Shown here: piece after piece, positions 22,840 through 35,895 of the stretch
Numbering within the stretch: the first letter of the stretch is position 1
How the letters are laid out: every line of letters starts with the position of its first letter
Position numbers and translations under genes: made by a program
Assembly (NCBI RefSeq): GCF_954871325.1
Contig: NC_088776.1
Span: forward strand, 29,312,508-29,376,507
Reading direction: 5' to 3'
DNA from: Gordionus sp. m RMFG-2023
Taxonomy: Eukaryota; Nematomorpha; Gordioida; Chordodea; Parachordodidae
DNA length: 64,000 bases
Notes under the pieces: model-generated
Database searches by the model: none
Seen by the model: the letters and a program-made list of their open reading frames with translations, nothing else
Told to the model about the DNA's origin: nothing

Positions 22840-23600
22840 TAAACGCGTTCGTGAACGAAGTTGGTTTTTTTGAAAAAAATGGTGAACGGCGTTCCTTTTA
22901 TTTTCGACGAACTTGAACGTGAACGCGTTCCTTTTTTATGACGAACTCATTCGAATTTAACGTTTGTTCAATTTTAAAAACACCTTTTATTTTTATTTAT
23001 TTGAAAAATTTAATATTAATCCGAATTTTTTAAGAAAAAAGTTTTATATTTTATAATCAACTGTTTTTCCTTTTCACATTTCAATTTTTTTAACACACCA
23101 TTATTATAGTTTATTAATTTGATACTTTTGTTTATATTTTAATTTAATAGATTAGCATAAGCATGGATATTATTATTTCATCATCATTATCTGATTTTAA
23201 AAATTTAAAATCAGATGAATTAACATTACCATGGCCCATATATGATAAATATGCAACATTATATTGAAGGAATTAATTCATACTTAACAAATGTAAAATG
23301 TGCCCAAAAAGTATTATATCAGTTTCAAAATCTTCAAGTTACAATTTTAAAAAGACATATGATTGTAATATTAATTATTTTATATAATACGACTAAGTAG
23401 AATCATTAAATTTGAAGAAAAAATGCATTTGGGCTATTTGTCCTAACAATATCGATAGTTATATAAAATTAAAAAAAAATTAGTGGCCTAAAATATGGTC
23501 AACCATTAATAGACGTAGTATTAAATGTGATTAATAAAAGTTATTAAACCTATCACTATCAAATTAATTACATATATTTTAATTTTTTGAAGATTTGAAC
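22840..23600 (+). mobile_element. hAT remnant with BED finger (GAACGCGTTC family)
   Basis: The left end is dense in palindromic CGTTCGTGAACG motifs (22850-22950). Downstream a broken N-terminus reads LTLPWPIYDKYATL and then CKMCPKSIISVSKSSSYNFK, a BED finger in two frames. No catalytic domain follows, so the element is truncated. Confidence 0.6.
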
Positions 23601-23949
23601 ATAATGAAGATCAATATGTTTTTCTGCATTATATCCAATATTTAAGCTTCAATAGCCATGTAAAACTTCCACAGAACGAACCTATAAAAAATAAACTTAT
23701 AACATTATTGAAAAAATGCATTGAAAACCAAAGAACTGTTAATTTCGAGATATCCTTTTTTTTAAATAAATTATAAATCAAATTTAGTAAAATTATAATT
23801 ATCACGAATAAATAGTATTTTATCAAGATTCGTGGGACATAAAGATCCTTTTTGCATTGAGTATTAATTTGCATTGAGTATTAATCCAACGATAAAAAAA
23901 ATTATTAACTTAGGTGTACTGGTTGCAGGTATTCAAAGAACCTTTCTAG

Positions 23950-24160
23950 CTAAATTAAGAGGAAGTTCCAGTCCATTTTTTTACAAAGAATTAGTGCATT
24001 CTCTTCTGGTATACTATGTTGGCTGAGCAAAAGATGGCATTCTTTTTCTAGATCGCGAATGTTAGGATAATTGTTGCTTGGAAGGGAACGTTCTATTTTC
24101 GCTATATATGAACTGGATGTTTGCCTATTATCTTCAACTTGAATCTCACTCTGTACATTT
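23950..24160 (-). CDS. Candidate terminal exon, unknown protein
   Basis: A 69-codon stretch ends at a stop at 23950-23952 and begins after a splice-acceptor-like ATAG at 24160. It reads YIAKIERSLPSNNYPNIRDL, then EKECHLLLSQHSIPEENALI and LCKKMDWNFLLI. The composition (charged, balanced, few AT-only codons) differs from surrounding random frames and suggests a real host exon. No family is recognised. No matching upstream exon was found, so it may be a relic. Confidence 0.3.
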
Positions 24161-24395
24161 CTATAATGCTAAATATTTAAAAGTCTAATTAAAAATTGCA
24201 ATCATGTTGTAGAATTCGAATTTAAATATTTTGAAACAATTTTAAATCTCAGATCAATTAGTGTCGCTAATATTTAATTTTTAAAATATAATTTTGTTAT
24301 TAAAATTATAATATAAAATAAATTACTATAGGTTAGGTAATTAAAAACCTATGACAAAGCCTTTTTTGCATATTTTCTTTTTATGCAAATGATAT

Positions 24396-25359
24396 ATGAG
24401 CAATCTTCGAAGTAATATTCCAAAATTTATTGTTGATCCCTTTTGGGAGGTAAGAAATTCCACCGAATCTCGGAATTAATTTAATAATGTGTAAAGTTCG
24501 TCTATTATATCCTTGTTATTAAAAAGTTTTAAGGACTTATTTTCCTATTTTATTTAGAGCATTATTTATAAGAATCTTGAACACTACGGATACTTTCTTA
24601 ACCCGCCCGCCCATGTTTAAATTTTTTAACCCGCCCTAACAGGGTTTAACATTTGCTCAAAATTCAAAAATCTTTAAAGATTCTTGCTCTTTTGTAGATT
24701 AAAAAATGGAATTGTAAAAAAATTTAGAGCATGCTTAAAGAAGATTTTTGAGCAAAATAAAAAAATGTTTTTTATAAAAAAAATCTTCTTTGATTTTCCC
24801 TTTGATGTTTTTTTTTTAAAAAAGAATAAAAAAAATTTTGCCAGATATTTTTTAAATAAAATAGCATAAATATTTTTTTTTACGAAAAGATCTTCAATTT
24901 ATTTTAATCTTCAAAGATTTTTTGCTCAAAGCTTTGGGCGAAAACAATGCTTATTTAAAGGTTTTTGTTACCTGCTTTATACCTATTAAGATCAGGGTTT
25001 AGAGGCAGGCGTTCAATTTTTAATCATATTTATTTTTAAATATTTAAACATCTTCAGTAGTCTCTAATTAATTTGCATTATCTTTCGTCCTCGGTGGTCA
25101 TTCTCATTTGCCATTTATTAGGGAAACTTTTTTTTCTTAGACGAGTCGAGAGTTCAAAATGATAATATTTGTTTTTTTTCTAATCAATTTAAAAATTAAT
25201 AAATTATGGTGAAAATTGAAGATTACCCTCCCCCACCAGAGTAATGGTAGGTAATACTTGTTACGAATTAATTAATATTATTTTTTTTAATAATTACAGC
25301 TAGATATTATGACACGGCCTAAAAATGAAAACGAGAAAATGGAAGAAATTCTTACTTAA
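24396..25359 (+). CDS. Candidate small spliced gene, unknown
   Basis: Three pieces fit in phase. 24396-24449 starts with ATG, reads MSNLRSNIPKFIVDPFWE and ends at a textbook donor (GAG|GTAAGA). A piece from 24558 after TTTAG reads SIIYKNLEHYGYFLN. A piece at 25300-25359 after TTACAG reads LDIMTRPKNENEKMEEILT and stops. A repeat at 24600-24965 lies between the last two, so the join from piece 2 to piece 3 is uncertain. No domain is recognised. Confidence 0.25.
24600..24965. mobile_element. Foldback MITE with CCCGCCC ends
   Basis: Inverted blocks TTGCTCAAAATTCAAAAATC and GAAGATTAAAATAAATTGAA-type sequence, with TCTTCAAAGATTTTTTGCTC at the right, surround an A/T-only centre. The outer parts hold CCCGCCC on the left and GGGCG on the right. 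There is no coding capacity. Confidence 0.45.
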
Positions 25360-27180
25360 CTAATTTTCACAAATGATTGTAGTTATAGATAAACATAAAT
25401 TTTAAATAAATAGAAAAGTTTTTTATGGCCGGCTGATAGGTAGTAATCAAATTATTTGTTGCCAACTTCGAAGGCTGCCATTTTGATGAAAAATTAATAA
25501 AATATGTTAGATCTTAAAAACAAAATAAATAAATAAAATTATATAAAATTTTTTAACTCAAAATATATTTAAAAAAATTCTAAGCAATAAATAGATTTTT
25601 TAGGATTAGGGTAAAGAAATTATTTTTATATTAATTGATTGTTTAAATATGCATTTAGTTATATTTTTCAATTAAATTTGGGACAGTAAGACCTAAAATT
25701 TAAAATAAATAAAGATTTTTGATGGAGCTTTTGCTGAAATAATTTAATTTGCAAGGTGCTAAGAAAAGTCTTATTTAAAACATTGAGCCAAACAGATAAT
25801 TAGCCCTCGAAAATCATTTATATTTTAATTAGTGAGGGATTAGTATTATGATAAGCATTTTTTGATAATAAATTTGTATAAAGTGTTCTCTTATTGCTTA
25901 ATCAAAAAAACAAGGCCAAAGTTTATTTTTTGTTATTATATAAATTTAAAATCATTAATTGAGTGAGTTGTATTAAATTTAAAAATCTGATTTTGCCAGA
26001 AAAACACAATAAGTTTAGAATTTTGAGTAATTTGTTAATTTTAGAAAATTCAAAAACGGCTTAGCATAAAAATAGGCGACAAATAATTAGTCGAAAATTA
26101 AACATCTGCTAAGGAGCTCGGCTAATTATCCTTCATTAATATATTTTTACATAATAAATATATATAAAATAATTATAAATTTTAATAAATATGAATATAT
26201 AATAATTAAGGCTAGGCTTATTTTTGCATAACCCTGACGTGCTATTAGCCGAGCTCCCAGTACCTACTTTTTGTCTAAATAGTGCTAGGCGATCTTTCGG
26301 CTAAGCCTAATTAGGTTTAGCCGATTTTTAGGCTAATAACGCTACTTATAAATTTCTGGCAATCTTATGACATGAGTAAACCTTAAAAATATATTAAGAA
26401 GTTCAATATAAAATCTTCTGAAATTTATAGGGTGGGTATTCTACACATATTGGAATGCATTTCCGACAAAATCAGATTTAAAATTTAACGCAATAATTAT
26501 TTAAATTGCAAAAAAATAATAAAACAAAATACTATCAAACTTTCGCCTTACCTTAATTTTGATTATTTTATATATGGATTTTCATTAAAAATTGTTAAAT
26601 ACAAAATTTTTTTAGCAAATTCATATGAAATTCTCAGAGTAGATTCTCTTTGGAATAGATTTGGTAAAATCACACTTATCAGGGAAATTAAAAACGCGCA
26701 GAACCCGGCCCGGATTTTTTTAAAATATACCCGGGCCTAGCCTAAATTTTTTTTTTTAAATACACTGGCCGGACTATATATTTTAAATTACCATTATTAT
26801 CCATGTAAATTAATATTTAATATATTTTAAAGAAATTCGGGCCGGGCAGTGCAGATTAAAATAACTCACAAAGTATTAAATATTGATAAAATTTTCTAAA
26901 AATTGACGTAAGACTGCCTTAGTTGCTGATAGTTTTTTTTTAAACTGGCAACTCTACTAGTTAAAGCAAAGCACTAATAGGAACTGATAAAGAAAGAAAC
27001 ATTTTCATAATTTTAACATTACTACTTCTAATTAATTGTTTAGCATATTTTAAAAAAATAAAAACCGGAAATTCAAAAATATTATCATAATTATTTATTA
27101 ACAGGCCTTGGCCGAGAAAATTAGAATTCGATGACTAGGTTCAGAAAATTTTTGTTTAAAAAAAATATTTTTAAAAAAGG
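25360..27180. other. Non-coding stretch with three repeat insertions
   Basis: A copy of the TATGTTAGCGGC foldback family is recognisable around 25970-26050 and 26345-26530. It is split at about 26050-26345 by a MITE with GAGCTCGGCTAAT / ATTAGCCGAGCTC inverted blocks. A GC-rich hAT MITE with CCCGG motifs lies at about 26699-26866, and another family end (GGTGCTCTCCAGGTCCCTG) at about 27180-27198. The rest shows nothing. Confidence 0.45.
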
Positions 27181-27599
27181 TGCTCTCCAGGTCCCTGCTA
27201 TAAATCACTTTAAATTCGTGAAACTTATGATATAATTTATCAATGAAAGTTGTCCAAGATTAGCTAAAAAATTATCTATCATAAAACAAATACAAATCAA
27301 GATTTATATTTTGGGACAAGAAAAAATCTTTTTTTTTTAAATTTTATCATATTATTTTATCGCCCAGCTTTGAATAATTTTTTAAGATTATTTTATCCCT
27401 TTTTTTTTTCTTTAAGGGTGTTCCGAGAATTTATATGATAGCACCTGGCTTGTTTTTATGAATAGAAAAGATTCGAAAATTTTTAAGATTTTATTTTACT
27501 AAATCTATTATATTTATAAAAACAAATTACAAATAAATATATCTTTATTTAAATAATTATGATTTAAAGTTATAAAGGTTTAGATCAATAACTTTTTAT

Positions 27600-29160
27600 A
27601 CAGACTTGACAAAAAAGTGCTTCCTACCTACTACTACAAGTGCGTAGAGAGAGATACTCTCATGTGTAAGGCCAGGCTCACATGCCGAAATAATAAAAAA
27701 ATTCCAAATAAATTCGAGACAATCATATTGTGGATTGTGCTCAAACGGAGTCACGAAAAATAGTTAACGAAATTAAGCATAAAGCAAAAACATCTATTGA
27801 TACTCCCAGTATGGTTATCTCGGAGATATCAGCAAATCTAGATGAATCTATCATAATAAAGATCCCTAACTTCAACCTTATTAAGAGGATAATACACCAT
27901 ACAAAAAACTCTCACAATCATCCGCTACCGTGCCCAACTTCTTTGGCCGAATTATTTCTACCCTACGAATACACTATTACCGAGAAAGGCGAGAATTTTA
28001 TTATTCATGATGATGAAGTAAAATTAAACAATTTAATCGTTACTAGTTTATATTTCAACTTCAAGTCAAAATTTCTTCCATTTTATTTATTGTAAATTGC
28101 AATTAATTATTTTTAAAATTTATTGATTAAACTTTTAATACTACAATTTTTATATTATATATTAAGATAAACGAACGAATTTTAATATTCTCGACTGAAA
28201 GAAATCTTGTATTTCTATCTTCATGTGCGATGTGATGCTACTTTTAAATGCACACCCCCTCTTTTTCATCAACTTTATACACTTCACGGTGTAAAAAATA
28301 AAACGGTTTTCCCCCTTAGTATACATATTGATGACCGGTAAAAGGAGTGAGGATTACAAGCGAGTTTTTGAAATTATTAGATCGTATGTAACAATCTCTG
28401 ATTTTATAATGACCGATTTCGAGTTATCAGCAATCAATGCATTCAAATCGGTCTTCCCGTTAAAGAAACAACGAGGATGTTTATTTCATTTTGGTCAAAG
28501 TTTTTGGAGAAAAATACAAAAGTTTCCAGAACTATCAATGCTATATAAAACTAATCCACAATTTTGTTTATATTTAAAAATTATGGTATGTTTGGCCTAC
28601 ATGCCAGAAACCGATATAATAATGGCTTTTAAGATTTTATCAAACGAATAATATATTTCAGCCTATTATTGAGTACATAGAAAATACATACATAGGGAAA
28701 TCATATGGGAGAGAAAGATTAATCCCAATTTATCCTATTCCCATGTGGAATTGTTATGATTCCACACTCAACGGAGAGGCTAATACAAATAATGCTATGG
28801 AAGGATGACACCGTAGTTTTAGTTCATTATTGACATCCTATCATCCGACGATAAAATTTTTAACAGATATAATATTAAATTTACCCAGGTAATAAAATTT
28901 CATAGGATAATTTGCTTTTTTAAAAAAAATTAAAAAAGAAAAATTAATCAAATATATAATTTTATATACAATGAATATTTATACCAAAGGACTTAAAAAG
29001 CAACAAAATTTAACTGAGTTAAAGATTGTTCAACTACAAGGAGATGATGAAACTTCACCCCAAAAAAAGTATCGAAATCTAACAAAGACTAAAGAGAATA
29101 GTTTCGGATTATAGAAATCGTGACATTTTATCGTACCTGAAGGGTCTCGTTTCTATTATT
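27600..29160 (+). pseudogene. FLYWCH-MULE transposase, degraded
   Basis: A FLYWCH-type finger is visible near 27630-27700 (YYKCVERDTLMCKARLTCRN) followed by HNHIVDC. 27730-28095 is a clean frame of the N-terminal MULE region. CDATFKCTPPLFHQLYTLHG near 28232 carries the first catalytic Asp. 28328-28651 reads MTGKRSEDYKRVFEII, MTDFELSAINAFKSVFP (second Asp), GCLFHFGQSFWRKIQ. 28665-28890 gives IENTYIG, PMWNCYDSTLNGEANTNNAM with the third acidic region. Frameshifts between blocks and an in-frame stop near 28807 show it is inactive. Confidence 0.85.
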
Positions 29161-29760
29161 AATTTAAATATATAATTTTACTATAATGTATTAATATCTA
29201 TATATACATAAAAAATAATAGCAAATTATTACAGATTATTTTTTATATTATTCTATATTTTTTAGTATGAAAATATAAAACTCTAGTATCTAGTAGATTG
29301 TAATTGTATACTCAAATTATTATTAGATTTTTTGTTAGTATTCGAATTGAATTAATTAACATTTATAATATATGATTTTGGCCTATTAAAATAAATTGAG
29401 GATACGAAACTTCATAAATAGCAAGTGACGTGTTTTAGAGTTACAAAAATTTAAAAACGCTACGTTAAATAAATATAGAAACGTAAATTAGGCTGGTTTT
29501 CTCGTTTTTTGAAAAAGGTCTCAACTTGCTAAATGAGTTAGAATATAATTAGAGTTTATAGAATTTCTTTAGAAAAATAGAGATAGGGAAAAATATTATC
29601 TGCTAGGAATTTCCAAAAGGTGACAAATTTATGGTTCCCAATATATATAAAATATAAAAACATAATAAAGATGAACTATTTATCAAGAAGTAAGTGGATA
29701 AGTAGTAAAGAATTTTAATACTTTATATTAATTATATCGATCATTTGTCAAATATAAATC
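29161..29760. other. AT-rich spacer, nothing recognised
   Basis: No open frame, repeat family or structural element stands out between the MULE and the minisatellite. Confidence 0.4.
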
Positions 29761-30033
29761 AGTATTGCATACATGATAATTAATTCATGATATTACATTC
29801 GCGATAATGAATTCGCTGTAATGCATTCGAGATATTGCATTCACGATAATATATTCGCTGTAATGTATTTGCGATAATAATTTCGCGGTATTGCATTCAC
29901 TCTAATACATTCGCTGTAAGGAATTCGCGATAATTTTTTTGCCATACTCTTTTGACTATGATGCATTTGCTATAATATCTTTTCGCGGTAATCAACATTC
30001 AAGTTAATGCATTTCGCGGAAAATGTTTTGCGG
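29761..30033. repeat. 14-bp minisatellite, about 19 units
   Basis: Units follow each other with a 14-bp period and consensus near GATAATGCATTCGC (variants GATAATGAATTCGC, TGTAATGCATTCGA, GATATTGCATTCAC). The first units and those after 29945 are more diverged and include a few 1-2 bp indels. Confidence 0.85.
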
Positions 30034-30189
30034 TATTGACGTGATATGAAAAATAATATACAAATAAATAATTTTAAATATTAGCCGTTAAAATGTATTA
30101 TTATTATATAATTATAAATATTCTTTTTGTGATAAAATGTCTGATTTCCTGCCCTATTTTAATCGGTAAATTATATAATTTATAATTTA

Positions 30190-31588
30190 CAGTTAGATAT
30201 AAAAATGTGGTATCTGTATCTAGATATATTTTTGATTAAAATATCTGTATCTAGATATTATTTTAGACGCATCTGTATCTGTTTTTAGATACTTTTCAGG
30301 ATACATTTTGATATACTTTTATTTATCGTTTTTTATATTATAAACAAAAATACTTGAATGCAAAATTTATTTTATTTCATATGAGCATATAATTTAAATA
30401 TATATATTAAAAAATATTTAGACTCCTCTAATAAAAAATTATATATATAAAATATTAAAATATATAAAAAAAATAGATATATATTCTAAATATTATGTCA
30501 GAGTTTATCAATAAACCAGACAAATTTTGATATTACAATGCAACTTAAGAAATCTGCCATTTTAATTTTCAATGGAATTAGTTAATTTTATTTTATTATA
30601 CTAATTTTAAAAATTTATTTTAGATTAATATTAATAGTGATGAAGAGGAAGAAGTAATGATCAATGAAGCATCGCCAAGTTCAGACATTGTTTTCATGGC
30701 TAATTTATAGAGCATATTTTAAAATAATATCTCAAAATAAAAAAAACAAATCTCTGATAGTAAAATGTTTACCATATCTATAAAAAAATACGAAAATTTC
30801 AGTTAGCATTACCTCAACTTGCAACATTGTAAAACATTTAAGGGTATAGATACTAAATAAAATGTTTAAAATTGTAATTTTCAATTTTAAGAGAAAAAAT
30901 CAAATTCTGTTAATGAAAAAAACAATTAATACAAAGATGTGAATTATCAAGATCTTTAACTGATAACAAATAACTTGCGAAATAAAACAATTAATTTATT
31001 TTCAGTACCCCGTAGCAGTAGATATGATTGTTAATAATGATTTAAATTTTGATACTCAACAAATTTTAAATAATTTTTTCGAAACTGAATGCCCAGATTT
31101 TATATTTTTAAAGAATATCCTGATATAAAATTGTTATTAATAAAATATAACACCACAATCCCTTCAAGTGCCCCAGTAGAAAGGCTTTTTAGTATAGCTA
31201 AAAATGTCTTTAAGGATTAACGAGGATGCCTTAAGGATCAAAATTCTGAAAATATTTTATTACTGAAATCTAATAATTTTTTATAATCATTTAATCATAT
31301 ATTTTTATATATTATATTAAAATCTAAAAATCATTATTTTAATTTTGATAAATGTGATATCTAATCAATAAAGTTTTTATCTCATTTCATACATTTTCAC
31401 AATAGAATCCTAATTTAGGTTTATGCAAATATATAAGAGTATTAAAAAATTGTATCTGTATCTAGATACATTTTAAAATTGTATCTGTATCAAGATAACT
31501 TTTTAGACGATGTATCTGGATCTAGATAACTTTTTTGACTATGTATCTGTATCTAGATCCATTTAAAAAGTATCTTTTAACAACTCTG
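30190..31588 (+). mobile_element. hAT element with perfect 8-bp target duplication
   Basis: ATAATTTA flanks both sides (30182-30189, 31589-31596). The ends begin CAGTTAGATATAAAAATG and, on the other strand, CAGAGTTGTTAAAAGATAC. Subterminal arrays of GTATCTGTATCTAGATA motifs lie at 30210-30300 and 31450-31565. A degraded transposase lies between. Confidence 0.88.
30630..31290 (+). pseudogene. Broken hAT transposase
   Basis: An acidic block (INSDEEEEVMINEASPSSD) lies near 30632. The dimerisation region near 31110-31280 reads [34 protein letters not shown] and LKDQNSENILLLKSN, the usual end of hAT transposases. Stops (for example just after the VFKD block) and missing upstream catalytic sequence show it is dead. 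Confidence 0.8.
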
Positions 31589-32390
31589 ATAATTTATATT
31601 AAATTTTTTTTATATTACATTAATAGAGAAGCCATCTCCTGAGGTGGCTCTCGAAATTCTTAAAGAGATAAAAAGCGAAGATATTGTGCCTATGATGTAT
31701 CCTTTTTCAAATGGACTAATCAGGCATGTTAATGTAACTACTAGGAAACTAACAATATTATTGAAGTAAATATAATATATATATTACAAAAACATTATAC
31801 AATTTTATATAAAATCAAAGACTTGCAACCTTGGGCCCGGGAATATGTGGCAGGCCATATTTTAATTTTTTAAAATATAAAAAAGACAATGCGTACCGAA
31901 AAATTTTGTAATATAAAAATCCTACCCGGGTTAGTATTATTTTTTTAAATCGAAATCTGCCTGTCTTTTATATGAATATTGATTGGATAATATGGACTAT
32001 ATTAAACTTTTATTTGAATCATTTTTAATTGTTTAAAAAATTAATGAATATTTTTTTAAAAAAAACAAACTATATTATTAAGATTTTCACCAAGGAAAAC
32101 GATTGGTGATGGAAATTGCCTATATCGTGCTCTGTCATTATCAATTTTATGTGAAGAAACGTACCACATTTATTTACGCATTATATCCGCAATCGAGGTC
32201 ATACTCAATAGGGATTTTTATGATTTACAAAATGTTAATTATATTGTACCAGTTTCCATGAGCGAACATATTGTATTTTATTCTTATAATCATACTTTAA
32301 ATAACATACTTAAAATAGGGGATTGGTCGGGCATAATTATTATTTTTGTTTTAAGTGCTGCTTTAAATACGCCTATTAAATCTTTTTGTC

Positions 32391-35300
32391 AGCTCCGTGA
32401 AGTTGGCCGAACATTTGAAAGCACTAACGAAGAATCATATGTCATTTTTTAGTGCTTCTTTAGTACTTATTAGTGCTTCAATCCGTATAGTAGCCGAATT
32501 TAAGGAAAAAATGTTATAAGCAAAAATAAAAATTTGTGCCAACTTCACGTTTAAAAGTTGATTGAAAGCACTAACGATGAAACTTATATCATTCTTTAGT
32601 GCTTGGTTAGTAGAGGTTAGTGCTTCTTTTGCAGCCGAATTTAAGAATAAAAATTTATTGGGGGAAAAAACAAAAATAAACAAATATTGGCGACGTGCCA
32701 AAACAAAAACTAGAGTAGTACTAACATTCGGTTTCGCCATTATTTAGTGCTTAATTAATGTATTTTAATTCTGTTATTTAAACCGCCATATGGAAAAAAA
32801 GTTATTAGCTAAATAAAAATTATGACGTCACGATTTAGGCGTGAAGTTGGCCGAACTTTTGGAAGCCTTAGCGATGAAACTTATATCATTCTTTAGTGCT
32901 TCGTTAGTAGAGGTTAGTGCTTCGATCACTTTTGAAGCCGAATTTAAAAATAAAAAGGTATTTGCGAAAAAAACAAAATAAACAAATAATGGACGTACCA
33001 AAACAAAAACTATAATAATACTAAACATCCAGTTTCCGTCATTATTTAGTGCTCAATTAGTAAGTTTGAATTACGTAATTAATTTAGTTGAACGTCATTG
33101 AAAAAATCGTAATACACTAAAGAATATTTAGAGGTCAATCTTTTCTAGAAAATTATGAAAGCACTAACGATGAATTTTATATCATTCTTTAGGGCTTCCT
33201 TAGTAGATGTTAGTGCTTCAATCACTTTGTAGCCGAATTTTAGAATAAAAAGTTATTTGCGAAAAAAACAAAATAAACCAATAATGGCGACCTGCCAAAA
33301 CAAAAACTATCGTAATACTATACATCCGGTTTTAGCCATTATTTAGTGCTCAATTAGTAAATTTGAATTCCGTAATAATTAATTTGGTTAACAGTCTTTA
33401 TAAAAAATTGTAATACGCTAAGGATTATGAAAATATATAAAATTATTAAATATATAATTGATTTATTAATCACATGTGGGAAATTTTGTGGTTAATTTTT
33501 TATATAATTCAAAAATGTATTTTTTGATTACTTGTAAATTTTTTATAGTATGTAACACATTTCAATAATGTGAAACATTCTTATATAGTTAAATAACTTT
33601 CCATAATTATTGTAAAAAACATTTTGATTTTGATATAATTTTTAAAAAAAATTTTTAATAATAAAACTTTAATAATATAATCGAATATTGTTTTTTAATG
33701 TTTTGGTCTAGAATTTTAATAGGTGTCTAGAGATGTGTCAGAAAATTTGTAGGATTGATAGGGCAGTAATTTATCGAATCAGGGTAACTCAGAACTCCTG
33801 CATAAGTATTAGTGATCTGCATCGGGCCTATTTTTTCAAGCCCGGCCAGAAATTTTTTTAAAAAAGTTTTGCCGGCCCGCCCCAAACCCAAATTTTTTTT
33901 AAAAAATTTACCGACCCCGCCCGGTCCTGCCCGAATTTATTTAAATATAGAAAATAATTTTTAAAATTACTCAAAATAAAAGACATATGTTAAATGTTGT
34001 CTAGTTTCTATAAATAAAATCAAATATTTTTATTTTTCATAAAAAATTCAATATAAAATTGATAAATTTAGATATATTTAAAAAAAATTCCAAGGCCCGA
34101 CCAGGCCCGAATTTTTTAAAGATATTAAGCCCGAACCGGCCTGAACCCAATTTATTTTAAAAATTTGGGCCTGACGAATACTGGCCGGGCTTAATTTGCA
34201 AATCTTTAATAAGTATATTGATAATAATGTGAGCTTAATATAACTAAAATTTATGATAGAAATATATATATGCATAATCTTTTCGAATAAAATAAAACTA
34301 TATAAAAAGATCAATTTAATTTAAGAATAAAAAATTTCTGAGAAAGTTTTTAACCATATAATTCAATGACACCTCAGAATAATAGATGCTGGAGAAAAAA
34401 TGAAGTTGTTACAATAAAATAATAAAAATTATATAATTATTACACAAGAATGGGGTTCAATGGACCCATTTAGGCAATAGTGGAAATAATATTTTATGAC
34501 TTACTTATAGCTATTCATTGAAGTATTTTGTGAACCTTAATATATATCAGCTTTTATATGGTAGATGATCTTTGGAAACAATTGATAAGCTAAGTGCAAA
34601 AAGACAATATGCATTTTTTAATTACTTGGGGTTTTTAATCAAACTAAGGAATTTAAATTTTACAAAATAGTACTAAATAATGGTGAAAATAAGATGTTTG
34701 TCGCTGATATATTTTTTTTGTTTATTTTGTTAATAACTTTTTTATTTTAAATTAGGCTATTAAACTGATTGAAGAATAACCTCTACTAAGGAAGCTCTAA
34801 AGAATTATATAAATTTAATTGTTAGTGCTTTCATAATTTTCTGGCCAAAATTTGACCTTTAAACATTTCTTTAGCGTATTAAAAAATTTTATAAAGGCGG
34901 TTAACCAAATTAATTATGGAATTCAAATTTATTAATTGAGCACTAAATAATGGCGAAAACCGGATGTTTAGTACTACTATAGTTTTTGTTTTGGCACGTC
35001 GCCATTATTTGTTTATTTTTGTTTCTTTGGCAAAAACTTTTTATTCTTAAATTCGGCTACAAAGTGATGAAGCACTAAAGGAAGCCCTAAAAAATGATAT
35101 AAATTTCATTGTTAATGCTTCCAAAAGTTGGGCCAACTTCACGCCTAAATCGTGACGTCATAATTTTTATTTAGCTAATAACCTTTTTCCATTAAGGTTT
35201 AATAACGGAATTTAAATACATTAATTAAACACTAAATAATGGCGAAAACCGGATGTTTAGTAATACTCTAGTTTTTGTTTTAGCACGTCAATTTTTGTTT

Positions 35301-35895
35301 ATTTCGCCAATAACTTTTTATTCTTAAATTCGGCTACAAAAGTGATTAAAGCACTAACCTCTACTAATTAAGCACTAAAGAATGATATAAGTTTCATCGT
35401 TAGTGCTTCCAAAAGTTCGGCTAACTTCACGCCTAAATCGTGACGTCATAATTTTTATTTATCTAATAACTTTTTTTCCATATGGCGGTTAACCAAATTA
35501 ATAACGGAATTTAAATACATTAATTAAGCACTAAATAATGGTGAAAACCGGATGTTTAGTACTACTCTAGTTTTTGTTTTGGCACGTCGCCAATATTTGT
35601 TTATTTTTGGTTTTTTCGTCAATAACTTTTTATTGTTAAATTCGGGTACAAAAGTGATTGAATCACTAACCTCTACTAACTAAGCATTAAAGAATAATAT
35701 AAGTTTCATCGTTAGTGCTTTCAATCAATCTTTAATCGTGAAGTTCTCGCAAATTTTTATTTTTGCTTATAACTTTTTTTCCTTAAATTCGGTTACTATA
35801 CAGATTGAAGCACTAATAAGTACTAACGAAGCACTAAAAAATGACATATGATTCATCGTTAGTGCTTCCAAATATCCGGCCAACTTCACGGAGCT
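32391..35895. mobile_element. 3.5-kb foldback element with 9-bp target duplication
   Basis: CTTTTTGTC (32382-32390) and CTTTTAGTC (35896-35904) flank it, a 9-bp duplication as made by MULE-type elements. Both ends start AGCTCCGTGAAGTTGGCC. Each arm is about 1 kb and is built from three to four units of about 230-280 bp marked by TTAGTGCTTC, TTTGTTTTGGCACGTCGCC-type and TAATGGCGAAAACCGGATG motifs. The centre (about 33420-34750) is AT-rich with no gene and carries a hAT MITE. Confidence 0.85.
33810..34208. mobile_element. hAT MITE (TAGTGATCTGCATC family)
   Basis: A perfect 8-bp duplication ATAAGTAT flanks it (33802-33809, 34209-34216). The ends read TAGTGATCTGCATCGGGCC and, on the other strand, TAAAGATTTGCAAATTAAGC. 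CCGGCC-type subterminal blocks are present. The related larger copy is 48415-49643. Confidence 0.85.

Noticed and set aside
29761-30033. CRISPR-like array
   Set aside because: Units are contiguous 14-mers without spacers in a eukaryotic genome; it is a minisatellite.
32435-33028. Minus-strand frames in the foldback arms
   Set aside because: They repeat with each tandem unit (LVFVLARRQYLF-like) and are by-products of the repeat sequence.
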